A DNA stretch of 64,000 nucleotides from an uncultured Nitrospirota bacterium (GCA_947259355.1 CAMYMF010000008.1:1-64000); one strand, 5' to 3'. Positions 19,497-28,591 are shown, counted from the first letter of the stretch. The notes: generated by a model from the letters alone, not told the origin. Program-made: numbers and translations.

Positions 19497-20477
19497 CTAA
19501 TTGTCCAGCGCTTTTTTCAATTCTTCCGTCAGCAGGGGCACCACGGTGAAGAGATCGCCCACGATCCCGTAGTCCGCCTTTTCGAAGATAGGCGCTTCCG
19601 GATCGTTGTTGATGGCGACGATCGTTCGGGAGGTGCCCATGCCGGCGAGGTGCTGCACCGATCCGGAGATGCCGCAGGCAATATAGAGCTTCGGATTGAC
19701 CACTTTGCCGGTCTGACCAACCTGATCGGTGTGGGGGCGCCAGCCCGAATCGACGGCCACGCGCGACGCGCCGACGGCCGCCCCCAGCACCGCTGCAAGC
19801 TCTTCCAGGATCTTGAAGTTCTCGGCCTTCTTCACGCCGCGACCGCCGGAGACAATGACGGAGGCTTCGGTCAGTTCCACCTTCCCGCCCATCTCTCGGA
19901 TTTCATCGAGCACCTTTGTGCGCACCGCCTCCAGGGCGGGCGCTACTGTCTCCACGGCCGCCTTGCGGGGAGGATCGGACGCTTCAGCGGCAATCACATT
20001 CGGACGGATGGTTGCAAAGTGAGGTTTTTCGCCGATGCATCGGCACTTTGCCCTGGCCTTGCCCCCATAGACCGGGCAAAAACCGGTGAGGTGGCCGTCC
20101 TCGACTGCAATCTCGATACAGTCGGTCATCAGGCCCGAGCCGAGCCGGGCAGCCAGACGGGGCAGCAGATCTCGAGCCAGAATAGAGTTTGCCGCCAGCA
20201 CCGCGTCGGGTGCCTTCTCTTCGATGAGCTTCGCCAGGGCCTCCGTGAACCCGTCCGTCGAATACCGCTCCAATTCCGAATCTTGGACAAGATAAACCTT
20301 GTCTGCACCGTAGGTTCCAAACGCTTCGGCAAGCCCTTCGATTTCATTTCCTGCCAGGGCCACCCCTACCTCTGCACCGGACTGATCGCAAAGACCCCGC
20401 GCCGCAGCCGTCACTTCAAAACTCGATTTCTTGACCCGCCCCTCTTTGACCTCGGCGATCACCATCACACCGCTCAT
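19497..20477 (-). CDS. etfA: Electron transfer flavoprotein alpha subunit
   Basis: The 326-residue product has the conserved C-terminal FAD domain: SGGRGVKKAENF, then HTDQVGQTGKVVNPKLY, GISGSVQHLAGM and the late INNDPEAPIFEKADYGIVGD. EtfA binds the FAD that accepts electrons from acyl-CoA dehydrogenases and passes them to the quinone pool. The second ATG (20477) was chosen because GGAGG lies directly before it. A small membrane-protein gene separates it from etfB, which is unusual since the two ETF genes are normally adjacent. Confidence 0.95.
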   Translation of the reverse strand: MSGVMVIAEVKEGRVKKSSFEVTAAARGLCDQSGAEVGVALAGNEIEGLAEAFGTYGADKVYLVQDSELERYSTDGFTEALAKLIEEKAPDAVLAANSILARDLLPRLAARLGSGLMTDCIEIAVEDGHLTGFCPVYGGKARAKCRCIGEKPHFATIRPNVIAAEASDPPRKAAVETVAPALEAVRTKVLDEIREMGGKVELTEASVIVSGGRGVKKAENFKILEELAAVLGAAVGASRVAVDSGWRPHTDQVGQTGKVVNPKLYIACGISGSVQHLAGMGTSRTIVAINNDPEAPIFEKADYGIVGDLFTVVPLLTEELKKALDN

Positions 20478-20540
20478 GCTTTCCTCCATTGCAGGGTTCT
20501 GCCGTGAATACCCGGCCGGCCATACGGCATGGCTCCGTCC

Positions 20541-20729
20541 TTATTTGAAAATCCACCAGTTGAGGATCTTCTCATTCTCGGTCAACTCGGCAAAGGTGCC
20601 TATGCCCAACAGGATGACGTAAATCATGAGCAACCCGAGCACGATGTAAGACCCGTACCGATTCCAAAAGGAATTCGGATTCTTCGGCTCCCGTTCTTCG
20701 TTTTCGATCTGATTGTTCTCTGCTAACAT
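20541..20729 (-). CDS. Small single-pass membrane protein between etfB and etfA
   Basis: This 62-residue reading has a GAGG ribosome site five bases before its ATG. The N-terminal ~22 residues are acidic and polar (NNQIENEEREPKNPNSFW). Residues ~28-48 (YIVLGLLMIYVILLGIGTF) are a clear membrane helix. A short charged tail ends in WWIFK. I do not recognise a family. Its place inside the etf pair, on the same strand, suggests a role in docking ETF or a dehydrogenase to the membrane. That is inference. A GTG two codons upstream is an alternative start. Confidence 0.75.
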   Translation of the reverse strand: MLAENNQIENEEREPKNPNSFWNRYGSYIVLGLLMIYVILLGIGTFAELTENEKILNWWIFK

Positions 20730-20740
20730 GGCCACCTCGC

Positions 20741-20800
20741 TTGCCTTCAGCCTTCAGTCTTCATTCTTTAGCTTTCCGTCTTCTGCCCTCCGTCTTCCGG
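20741..20800. repeat. CTTC-rich degenerate repeat, family C
   Basis: Repeated words CCTTCAGTCTTC, CTTTCCGTCTTC and CCCTCCGTCTTCCGG fill the gap between etfB and the small membrane-protein gene. The complementary GAGGACAGA-type words occur at 29320-29400. Confidence 0.5.
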
Positions 20801-20802
20801 CC

Positions 20803-21585
20803 TCAGAGTGCCTTCGCCTCCTCCTTCAGCAGCCGGACCAGTTCTTTCACGGCCTGCGCAGGCTCACCCGGAACGATTTTACCGGCCGTGCGCTCCGGAG
20901 CGGGCGACAGCGTTACCGTCTCGACCTTTTGCTTCAGAGCGTCTGCCGACACACCGAGGGCTGCTGCGTCCACCGCTTTGATCTCTTTCTTCTTGGCCTT
21001 CATGATGCCAGGCAGCGAGGCATACCTCGGCTCGTTCAGACCCTTCTGGGCTGTCACGAGCGCCGGCAGGGGCAGATGCAGAACCTCCCGCCCCCCTTCC
21101 ACTTCCCGCTCCACGGTCACCGATTTGGCATCCTCCGCCAGCGCCAACTTAGTGATCACAGTGGCCTGCGGAATGCCGAGGTATTCCGCCAGAGCCGGGC
21201 CCACAAAACACGCATTGTCGTCCACGGCCTGTTTGCCGCAAAGAATCAAGTCATACTCCATTCCCGAGATGACTCTTGCCAGAAGCTGCGCCGTTACGAA
21301 GGGGTCGGCTTCTTCGAAGGCCGGGTCCTTCAGGTGGATACCGCGGTCCGCGCCCATGGCCAGACACGTTCGGATCGCCTCGGTGGTTCGATCCGGTCCG
21401 AGAGAAATGACCACCACCTCCCCGCCGACCTTCTCTTTCAGTCGCAGGGCCTCCTCCACTGCGTATTCATCATAAGGGTTGACGACATAGCTGAGGCCCG
21501 ATGTTTCGATCCCCTTGCCATCGCTTTTAATCTTGATCCGGGCTGCCGTGTCCGGCACCTGCTTCATGCATACGATAATGTTCAT
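20803..21585 (-). CDS. etfB: Electron transfer flavoprotein beta subunit
   Basis: The 260-residue product starts MNIIVCMKQVPDTAARIKI. It has the family motif NPYDEYAVEEALRLKEK (residues ~36-52), then VVISLGPD and LAMGADRGIHL, which form the AMP-binding region. A long hydrophilic C-terminal arm follows. EtfB forms the heterodimer with EtfA and provides the docking loop for acyl-CoA dehydrogenases. The extended second half, with the LALAEDAKSVTVEREVEGG segment, is typical of group I ETF. Repeats precede it (21656-21830). Confidence 0.95.
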   Translation of the reverse strand: MNIIVCMKQVPDTAARIKIKSDGKGIETSGLSYVVNPYDEYAVEEALRLKEKVGGEVVVISLGPDRTTEAIRTCLAMGADRGIHLKDPAFEEADPFVTAQLLARVISGMEYDLILCGKQAVDDNACFVGPALAEYLGIPQATVITKLALAEDAKSVTVEREVEGGREVLHLPLPALVTAQKGLNEPRYASLPGIMKAKKKEIKAVDAAALGVSADALKQKVETVTLSPAPERTAGKIVPGEPAQAVKELVRLLKEEAKAL

Positions 21586-21655
21586 GGATTGCCCTCATAG
21601 TATTGGCATTCGCACATGCCTGTTTGAACCCCGTGAGAACTTGATGCCCAATTTC

Positions 21656-21830
21656 CCATTGCTGCAAGAAGGGTTCGAGGATTCAAGGGTCCGAGGGGTC
21701 CAGTGATAGAAGACCCTAGGGTTCCAGGATTCTGGGGTTCCAGGGTTCAAGTGAGTATAGAACAATCCTTGGTGTAATCGTAGCGCCTTTCACTAGAACC
21801 CTTGACCCCTTGGATCCTTCTATCCTCCTA
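21656..21830. repeat. Family B repeat cluster with an inverted copy
   Basis: Words GGATTCAAGGGTCCGAGGGG, GGGTTCCAGGATTC and GGGTTCAAGTGAG run from 21668 to 21755. An inverted counterpart (CACTAGAACCCTTGACCCC, then TTGGATCC) lies at 21791-21818. The arrangement could fold back on itself. It occupies the 299-base gap between etfB and the acyl-CoA dehydrogenase gene. Confidence 0.6.
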
Positions 21831-21884
21831 CGCTGCACGCCTTCGCTCTTCGCCATTCCACCAGCGAGGAAGCACCCCCACAGT

Positions 21885-23039
21885 TCAATACTCCCCCTTC
21901 TTCAACAGTTCCCTGGCAATGACAATATGCTGGATCTCATTGGTGCCTTCGAATATACGGTTGATCCGGGAGTCCCTGTAAAAGCGCTCAATGGGCATGT
22001 GGGTCATGTACCCCATGCCGCCGTGGATCTGCATGGCCTTGTCGACAATCCAGTCCTGCCAGTCGGTACAGAGGTACTTGACCATCGCCGACTCGCGGGA
22101 GAATCGCTCGCCCCGATCGGCCATGGTTGCGGTGCGATAGACCATGCTCTCCATGGCGTAGATGCGGGCCCCCATCTCAGCCAGGTAGAACTGGATGATC
22201 TGCTGGTCCGCGAGGGGACGGCCGAACTGTTTGCGTTCATTGGCATGGGTGATGGAGAGGCGCAACATCTCCTTGGAGGCCCCCAACGCCGCGGCCCCGA
22301 GACCGAGCCGCCCGTAATCCAGGGTTGCCATGGCATTCCGGAACCCCTCCCCCACCTTTCCCAGCACCTGAGACCGGGGGATGCGCATCTCTTCGAAGAT
22401 CAGCTCGGCCGTGTTGGAGCCCCGGATCCCCATCTTCTCTTCGATGGTCCCCACCGAGAAGCCAGGCGTGTCCGTGGGCACGATAAAGGCGCTGATGCCG
22501 CCCCGGGGCCCCTTGGCGGCATCATTGGCCGCGTAGAGAATGACCACATCGGCGATTCCGCCGTTGGTGATCCAGATCTTGCTCCCGTTGATGACAAAAC
22601 CATCGCCGTCCTCCACGGCCGTTGTGCGTATGGCGCCCGCATCGGAGCCGGCGCCGGGCTCGGTCAGGGCAAAGGCCCCCAGTTTTTCCCCCTGGGCCAT
22701 GGGCACCAGAAACTGCTGCTTCTGCTCCTCCGTTCCATCAAGCAGAATCGGCATGCAGCCGATGCTCTGGTGCGCAGCGATGGTAATGGCAAAGCTTGCG
22801 CATCCGTGGGAGAGCTCCTCCATCATGATGCAGTAGCCGATCTCTCCGAAACCGCTCCCGCCGTATGCTTCAGGAATGGCAATGCCCGTCAGACCGTTCT
22901 CCGCCGCCTTCCGGATGAGGGCCTGGGGAACCTCCTTCTTCTTGTCGATTTCGGCCGCGAGCGGGCGGACCTCCTGATCGGTGAATTTCTTCACCATCTC
23001 CCGGATCATCCGTTGCTCTTCGGTCCATTCGAAATCCAT
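21885..23039 (-). CDS. Acyl-CoA dehydrogenase (short/medium-chain type)
   Basis: The 384-residue flavoenzyme is of standard length. It has the FAD-binding motif LTEPGAGSDAGA and the substrate-side WITNGG. The C-terminal block IFEGTNEIQ carries the catalytic glutamate that abstracts the alpha proton. It introduces the first double bond in beta-oxidation and hands electrons to ETF, whose genes follow. It lies 68 bases after a longer, VLCAD-like dehydrogenase; the pair probably divide chain-length ranges. Exact substrate cannot be read here; other acyl-CoA substrates are possible. Confidence 0.94.
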   Translation of the reverse strand: MDFEWTEEQRMIREMVKKFTDQEVRPLAAEIDKKKEVPQALIRKAAENGLTGIAIPEAYGGSGFGEIGYCIMMEELSHGCASFAITIAAHQSIGCMPILLDGTEEQKQQFLVPMAQGEKLGAFALTEPGAGSDAGAIRTTAVEDGDGFVINGSKIWITNGGIADVVILYAANDAAKGPRGGISAFIVPTDTPGFSVGTIEEKMGIRGSNTAELIFEEMRIPRSQVLGKVGEGFRNAMATLDYGRLGLGAAALGASKEMLRLSITHANERKQFGRPLADQQIIQFYLAEMGARIYAMESMVYRTATMADRGERFSRESAMVKYLCTDWQDWIVDKAMQIHGGMGYMTHMPIERFYRDSRINRIFEGTNEIQHIVIARELLKKGEY

Positions 23040-23107
23040 AGGCCACCTCGTCGGTTTGTTCAGGGTGGGCTACTCGGTCTCTCTGTCAAGACGGCTGCGC
23101 GCCGATC

Positions 23108-24823
23108 TCACACGGGATAGCTTGCTTTTTCGAGGGTGCTCTTTGCGATGTCCACCAGGATCTTGTCGTCGTTCCGGTCGATCATCCGGTTGTTGCGCCG
23201 GATGCGGCGCCACGCAAAGTTGCAGAAAGTCTTGCAGATATGAATCTCCGTCTCCGCCGCGTCCACCCCCTTCTCCTGAATCGCTGAACTTACGCGGGAG
23301 ATCACGCAGGTCATCACATAGAGATCGCTGACCATCTCGGCAATTCTCTCCAGGAGAAACTCTCTCTCGACGATCTTTTTGCGGTGCCGGCGGATCACCT
23401 TCTCCGCCGTATCGGGCAGCTGCCGGGCATACTCCTCGACCCGCCGGTACTCATCCTCCAGCAGGGTGTCGGCCCGGGTAATGCGGTCCCCCGCGAGGGA
23501 CGTGATCTTGCGCACGGCGTAATCGGCAAGCTGGCCGAAGTTTCGCAGCGGATCCTTGATCGCTTGGGCGACTTCCTTGAGCTTCTCACCAGGACCCTGG
23601 AGCCCCGCCAGAGCGATGAAGAGGCGCAGAATCTCATTGGTCCCCTCAAAGATCATATTGATGCGCGCGTCCCGCAGGAACCGCTCGTGCGGGTACTCCT
23701 CCATATAGCCGTTGCCACCCATGATCTGCAGCGCGTCGTTGATCACTTCCCAGAGCCGGTCGGTGCTGAACACCTTGGAAATAGCCGACTCCAGTGAGAA
23801 ATCGATATCCCCGCGATCCGCCAATCCCGCCGTCAGGTAGGTGGCGCTCTCCATGGCGTACGTGTTGACCACCATGCGGGCGATCTTCTCCTGGATCATC
23901 TCGAATTCGGCAATGGGCTTGCCGAACTGCTCCCGTTCCTTCGCGTGGGCCACCGAAGTCTCGATCATGGTACGGGCCGCGCCGACGCATCCGGAGGCGA
24001 GCCCCAGGCGCCCCGAGTTCAGCACTTCCATGGCCACCTTGAAGCCGTTGCCCTCCTCGCCGAGTAGATTCTCAACCGGCACCTTCACATTCTCGAAGAT
24101 AACCGGCGTCGTGGAGGAGCCCCGGATCCCCATTTTCTTCTCCTCGGGCCCGATGATGATCCCTGCCATCTCCTTGGTGACGATGAATGCACTGACCCGC
24201 TTCTTCTTTTCTCCCTTGACGTCGACTTCGGTCTGGGCAAAGACGGTGAAGAAGTCTGCCATGCCGCCGTTGGTGACCCACTGTTTGGAGCCGTTCAAAA
24301 GATAGTGATCTCCCTGCCGCACGGCTGTTGCCTTCAGCCCCTGCGCATCGGAGCCCGCCCCCGGCTCCGTCAGGCAGAAGGCAGCCATCCATTCGCCCGT
24401 GGCCAGCCTGGGAAGATACTTTTGTTTCTGCTCCTCCGTGCCGAAGAGAAGGAGCCCCTTAAACCCGATCGACTGGTGCCCGCCCACCGTCACTGCCACC
24501 GAAGCGTTAAAGCAGGAGAGCTCCTCGATAACGCGACAATACGCACGCTGAGAGAGGGCAAAGCCATTGTAGGCCTCGGGGATGACCATCCCCATCAGGC
24601 CCAGCTCCGCAAGTCCTGTCATCACCGCCTCGGGGATCCGTTTCTCTTTATCGATGGCTTCCCCGTCGACCTTGTCCCGGCAGAATTTGCCGACGGAATC
24701 GATAATGAGATTGAGATTCTCCGCATCCTCCCCGCTGAGATGGGGATAGGGAAAGACAAGCTCTTCGTCGATCTTCCCTTCAAAGAGGGCCTTGCAGAAA
24801 CTCCGTTCGTCCTTTTCGGCCAT
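23108..24823 (-). CDS. Acyl-CoA dehydrogenase, VLCAD/ACAD9-like with C-terminal extension
   Basis: The 571-residue product is about 190 residues longer than ordinary acyl-CoA dehydrogenases. The catalytic core runs from residue ~30 to 420, with FCLTEPGAGSDAQG, QWVTNGG and the Glu-bearing IFEGTNEILRLF. The downstream text (ALAGLQGPGEKLKEVAQAIK) resembles mitochondrial VLCAD and ACAD9, whose extension binds the membrane. The likely substrates are long-chain acyl-CoAs. The ATG at 24823 follows GGGGAGG; an upstream ATG at 24847 would overlap the neighbouring gene. The spacing of 20 bases from the hydratase/dehydrogenase gene indicates one transcript. Confidence 0.93.
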   Translation of the reverse strand: MAEKDERSFCKALFEGKIDEELVFPYPHLSGEDAENLNLIIDSVGKFCRDKVDGEAIDKEKRIPEAVMTGLAELGLMGMVIPEAYNGFALSQRAYCRVIEELSCFNASVAVTVGGHQSIGFKGLLLFGTEEQKQKYLPRLATGEWMAAFCLTEPGAGSDAQGLKATAVRQGDHYLLNGSKQWVTNGGMADFFTVFAQTEVDVKGEKKKRVSAFIVTKEMAGIIIGPEEKKMGIRGSSTTPVIFENVKVPVENLLGEEGNGFKVAMEVLNSGRLGLASGCVGAARTMIETSVAHAKEREQFGKPIAEFEMIQEKIARMVVNTYAMESATYLTAGLADRGDIDFSLESAISKVFSTDRLWEVINDALQIMGGNGYMEEYPHERFLRDARINMIFEGTNEILRLFIALAGLQGPGEKLKEVAQAIKDPLRNFGQLADYAVRKITSLAGDRITRADTLLEDEYRRVEEYARQLPDTAEKVIRRHRKKIVEREFLLERIAEMVSDLYVMTCVISRVSSAIQEKGVDAAETEIHICKTFCNFAWRRIRRNNRMIDRNDDKILVDIAKSTLEKASYPV

Positions 24824-24843
24824 GCCCTTGCCTCCCCTGCTTG

Positions 24844-26991
24844 TCACTCGACCGGATAAAAGCTTTTTCCCTCGTCGGCCATCTCCCGGATGCGCTCCGC
24901 CGGCTCGAAGCGCGCCCCATACCGCTCGGCATAGTCTTCCAGATCACCCAGAATCGATGCCGCCCCCAGAGAGTCTGCGTATCGCAGGAGGCCTCCCCGA
25001 AACGGCGGAAATCCTGTCCCGAAAATCACCCCCGCGTCCACCACGGACGGACGGTCGACAATCCCTTCGGCCAGGATTTTGGCCGCCTCGTTGACCATGG
25101 TGAGCACCAGGCGGCCGGAGATCTCCTTTTCAAGAATGCCCGTCGGCCCTTTCTTGAGCCCCGCGATGATCGCCGTCGTCTCGGGCGCCACCGACCTGTC
25201 CTTCCCCTTGTAGACGTAGAAACCCTTGTTGTTCTTCTTGCCGAGACGCCCCGCCTCAACCATTTTCTCCAGAACCACTGAGGGGCACATACGATCGCCG
25301 TAGGCCTCGTGCAGAATGGCCGCTACCTTGAGAGCAATGTCGAGACCGATCGCATCGAGGAGAATGAACACCCCCATGGGCATGCCGAAGTCGAGCATCA
25401 ACCGATCGACGGTCTCGATGCTGACCCCCTCTTCGAGCAGGAGGGCTCCTTCGTTCAGATAAGTCATGAGGATGCGGTTCACCAGAAAGCCTTCGCGGTC
25501 CCTGACAACAATAGGCGTCTTGCCCAATTTCTTCGAGAGAGCCACGAGGGTTGACACGGTCTCATCGGAAGTCTCCTCGCCCCGGATCACTTCCACCAGT
25601 GGCATCTTGTCCACGGGGTTGAAGAAGTGCATCCCCACAACCTTCTTCGGGTTCCGGGAGGCTGTCGCCAGTTCGGTGACCGAGAGCGAGGACGTATTGG
25701 TGGCGAAGATCGCCTCCGGCCGCAGATGCTCCTCCGCCTCTATCAGAACCTGTTTCTTCACATCCATCTTCTCCAGCACAGCCTCCACCACCAGGTCCAT
25801 CCGCTTGAATCCTGTATAGTCGGTGGTGCCGCTGATCTTGCCGAATTTGCGCTCGAAATCGGTCCGGTCAAGAATCCGCTTCTTGCGCTTAGCGTCGAGG
25901 ACCTTATAGGCCGCCTTCAACCCTCCCGCCACGGCCTCGGTACGGATATCCTTCATCCGTACAGGAATCTCCTTTTCTGCGAAGAGCTCCGCAATGCCGC
26001 CGCCCATGACCCCGGCGCCGAGCACCCCGACTTTTTCAATCGGCAAGGGCGCGACGTCGGCGTCGGCGACACCGGGATCTTTCTTGAACTCGTCCTGAAG
26101 ATAGAAGACGCGGATCAGATTCTTGGAGACCGACGTGATGGCGGTTTCCCCGAAGAACCGGGCCTCCAAGGCCAGCCCCTGGGGCATCCCGAGCAGCAGC
26201 CCCTGCTCCACCACCTCCACCGCCTTGAGCGGCGCGGGGTAGTGACGGCCCACCTGTTTTTCCGTCCGCTCCCGAATCTTCTTGAAGAGAAACTTCCGGG
26301 CCGGGGGAGTCGTCTCGAGCACCAGCTCCATGGCGTTTCGTTTGCGGCGCATCCCCTCGGGGCGCTTCCATCCGCTGCCCATGACTTTGTTCCCCAGGTC
26401 GGAGGCGGCGCGCATCAGTATTTCCCGGGGCACCACGTCGTCTGCCAGGCCGATCTTTTTCGCCTTACGGGGATAGACATTCTTGCCGGTCAGGATCATC
26501 TCCATCCCCTGCTGAATCCCCACCAAGCGGGGAAGCCGCTGGGTTGCGCCAAAGCCGGGAATGATCCCCAGTTTGATTTCCGGCTGACCGAGCACCGTCC
26601 TGGGATGGTCCGTCACGATCCGATAATGACAGGCCAGCGCCAGCTCCATCCCGCCGCCGAGGCAGGCCCCATCGATGGCGGCAATCACCGGCACCGGCAG
26701 ACTCTCGAGACGGTCAAAGATTGCCTGGCCCTTGCGCGCCAGAGTTTCTCCCATCCTCGGATCATCCACCCCCTGAATCTCACGAATGTCCGCGCCCGCA
26801 ATGAAGATGCCCTCCTTGGCACTCTGGATGACGATGGCCTGGACTTTCTGATTCCCTGCGAGCTCATCGATAATTTGCGAGAACTGCTCCATGACCTGTG
26901 TGGTTAGCTTGTTGACCCGCTCCCCCGGCAGGTCGAACGTGAGCATCGCGATCCCGCAGTCCCGAATAGTGTACTTGAAAGCCGATTCCAT
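24844..26991 (-). CDS. fadJ: Fatty-acid oxidation complex: enoyl-CoA hydratase / 3-hydroxyacyl-CoA dehydrogenase (FadJ-like)
   Basis: The 715-residue protein equals FadJ in length. The N-terminal crotonase domain (~1-190) has AGADIREI for the oxyanion hole and GACLGGGMELALAC. The NAD-binding dehydrogenase domain begins near 325 (VGVLGAGVMGGGIAELF) with NTSSLSVTELA and the HFFNPVDKMPLVEVIRG motif carrying the catalytic His. The C-terminal dimer domain contains the NNKGFYVYKG segment. It carries out the middle two steps of beta-oxidation on enoyl-CoA. It is preceded by the thiolase gene with a 26-base gap, matching the fadI-fadJ pairing. Confidence 0.95.
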   Translation of the reverse strand: MESAFKYTIRDCGIAMLTFDLPGERVNKLTTQVMEQFSQIIDELAGNQKVQAIVIQSAKEGIFIAGADIREIQGVDDPRMGETLARKGQAIFDRLESLPVPVIAAIDGACLGGGMELALACHYRIVTDHPRTVLGQPEIKLGIIPGFGATQRLPRLVGIQQGMEMILTGKNVYPRKAKKIGLADDVVPREILMRAASDLGNKVMGSGWKRPEGMRRKRNAMELVLETTPPARKFLFKKIRERTEKQVGRHYPAPLKAVEVVEQGLLLGMPQGLALEARFFGETAITSVSKNLIRVFYLQDEFKKDPGVADADVAPLPIEKVGVLGAGVMGGGIAELFAEKEIPVRMKDIRTEAVAGGLKAAYKVLDAKRKKRILDRTDFERKFGKISGTTDYTGFKRMDLVVEAVLEKMDVKKQVLIEAEEHLRPEAIFATNTSSLSVTELATASRNPKKVVGMHFFNPVDKMPLVEVIRGEETSDETVSTLVALSKKLGKTPIVVRDREGFLVNRILMTYLNEGALLLEEGVSIETVDRLMLDFGMPMGVFILLDAIGLDIALKVAAILHEAYGDRMCPSVVLEKMVEAGRLGKKNNKGFYVYKGKDRSVAPETTAIIAGLKKGPTGILEKEISGRLVLTMVNEAAKILAEGIVDRPSVVDAGVIFGTGFPPFRGGLLRYADSLGAASILGDLEDYAERYGARFEPAERIREMADEGKSFYPVE

Positions 26992-27017
26992 GTTACCCCC
27001 CAGAGGTAGGGATGGGA

Positions 27018-28328
27018 TTAACGGTAAGCCATCGTGTCACGGCGCTCCAGAACCATGGCGCCCCCCTGACCGCCGCCGATGCACAGGGTCGCCAATCCGA
27101 GCGCCAGTTCCCGCCGCTTCATTTCCTTCAAGAGGGTCAAAATCAAGCGGGTCCCGCTCGAGCCGACCGGATGCCCCAAAGCAATGGCACCCCCGTTCAC
27201 GTTGAGGATCTCCCGGTCGATCTGACCGACGGAAATACGGCTGTTGAGATACTCCTTGGCAAAGGCCGGGGAGCCCATCGCCTTTTCGCAGGCCAGCACC
27301 TGGGCAGCAAAGGCTTCATTGATCTCGACCAGCTGCATCTCCTTGAGTTTTAGCTTGGCCCGTTTCAGGGCGAGATGGGACGCAAAGACCGGCCCGAGAC
27401 CCATACGGCTCGGCTCCAGACCGGCAAAGGCATAGGAGCGGATCGTGCCGAGCGCTTCGTAGCCCAACTCTTTCGCCTTGGCCTCGGACATGACGAGTAC
27501 CGCCGCAGCGCCGTCGGTGATCTGGGAGGAGTTGCCCGCCGTGACTGATCCGTGCTTCTTGTCGAAAACCGGTCGCAGCTTGCCAAGGGCCTCCATCGTT
27601 TGCCCCTTGCGGACCCCGTTGTCCTCCGCCACAGCCGCTTTGAACGCCGGCGGAACATAAACGGGAATAATTTCATCGGCCAGGCGGTTCTCCTGCTGTG
27701 CCTTCTCCGCCCGCTGATGGCTGATGAGGGCAAATTCATCCTGTTCTTTTCGGCTGATATCAAACTCCCGGGCCAGCACTTCCGCCGTCTGGCCCATGTT
27801 CAAGCCGCAGGTCGGATCAGTCAATCCTTTGAGGAGGCCTGCCACCGGTTTGAAGTGTGCCGGGCGCAGCGCCGAGAGGACCTTCAGTTTGTCCTGCGGC
27901 TTCTTGGCCCGTTGCAGCGACTGGAGAATGTCCTGAAAACTCTTGGAGAAAAAGAGAGGAATGTTGCTCATCGATTCCACGCCGGCCGCGATGACCACTT
28001 GGGCCTCGCCGAGCATGATCTGTCGATAGGCATTTACCACCGACTGCATCCCGGACGCGCAGTTACGGTGAACCGTGTAGGCGGGAACGCTCTTCGGAAG
28101 GCCGGCCCTGAGCGCAATGACCCGGGCGACATTGGCGGAATCTGCAGGCTGCCCGACATTGCCGACGATCACCTCGTCCACGGTGGCAGGGTCCAGGTCC
28201 GTCCGCTCCACCAGTTCCTGAACGGTGATGCGACCCAGCTCCGGAGCGGACAGATCGTTGAAAAGGGTCCAGGCCTTGATGTACGGAGTACGCACCCCGT
28301 CCACGATCACAACCCGCTTGTCCGTCAT
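27018..28328 (-). CDS. fadI: Acetyl-CoA C-acyltransferase (thiolase, FadI-like)
   Basis: The 436-residue product has the same length as E. coli FadI. Catalytic Cys90 lies in RNCASGMQSV. The C-terminal blocks NVNGGAIALGHPVGSSG and CIGGGQGGAM hold the active-site His and second Cys. It cleaves 3-ketoacyl-CoA to acetyl-CoA and a shortened acyl-CoA. The ATG at 28328 has GGAGG seven bases before it; a longer upstream reading lacks family similarity and was rejected. It heads the fatty-acid block, 234 bases downstream of a strong promoter. Confidence 0.95.
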   Translation of the reverse strand: MTDKRVVIVDGVRTPYIKAWTLFNDLSAPELGRITVQELVERTDLDPATVDEVIVGNVGQPADSANVARVIALRAGLPKSVPAYTVHRNCASGMQSVVNAYRQIMLGEAQVVIAAGVESMSNIPLFFSKSFQDILQSLQRAKKPQDKLKVLSALRPAHFKPVAGLLKGLTDPTCGLNMGQTAEVLAREFDISRKEQDEFALISHQRAEKAQQENRLADEIIPVYVPPAFKAAVAEDNGVRKGQTMEALGKLRPVFDKKHGSVTAGNSSQITDGAAAVLVMSEAKAKELGYEALGTIRSYAFAGLEPSRMGLGPVFASHLALKRAKLKLKEMQLVEINEAFAAQVLACEKAMGSPAFAKEYLNSRISVGQIDREILNVNGGAIALGHPVGSSGTRLILTLLKEMKRRELALGLATLCIGGGQGGAMVLERRDTMAYR

Positions 28329-28561
28329 GGAACCTCCTTCAGCCTTCGCCGGGAAAGTGTGTTGCCACGGTCCACCGGGATGCCCATCCTGTGGCGCCGC
28401 GCTCGGCGAGCTCGGGGGGACTTCACGATAAAGCACCTGCATGATAAAACCCGAGCCGCCAAAAAAGTGCAACTTCAATTCTCGTAAAACTTAAATGGGA
28501 TAGACTCTCCTTCTTTACCGGATAATTGCGAGACATCGCAGCGGATAGTTGATTCTTCATC

Positions 28562-28591
28562 AGTATAGCCCAATCGCTTCGCACCTGTCAA
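28562..28591 (-). promoter_or_regulatory. Strong sigma70 promoter of the fatty-acid operon
   Basis: On the minus strand a perfect TTGACA (28586-28591) is followed after 18 bases by TATACT (28562-28567). The transcript would carry a leader of about 225 bases before the thiolase gene. I see no clear FadR or TetR palindrome around it. Confidence 0.75.

Noticed and set aside
18387-20507. A 706-codon plus-strand frame across acyl-CoA ligase and etfA
   Set aside because: It covers two well-supported minus-strand genes and their gap, so it is an antisense artefact.
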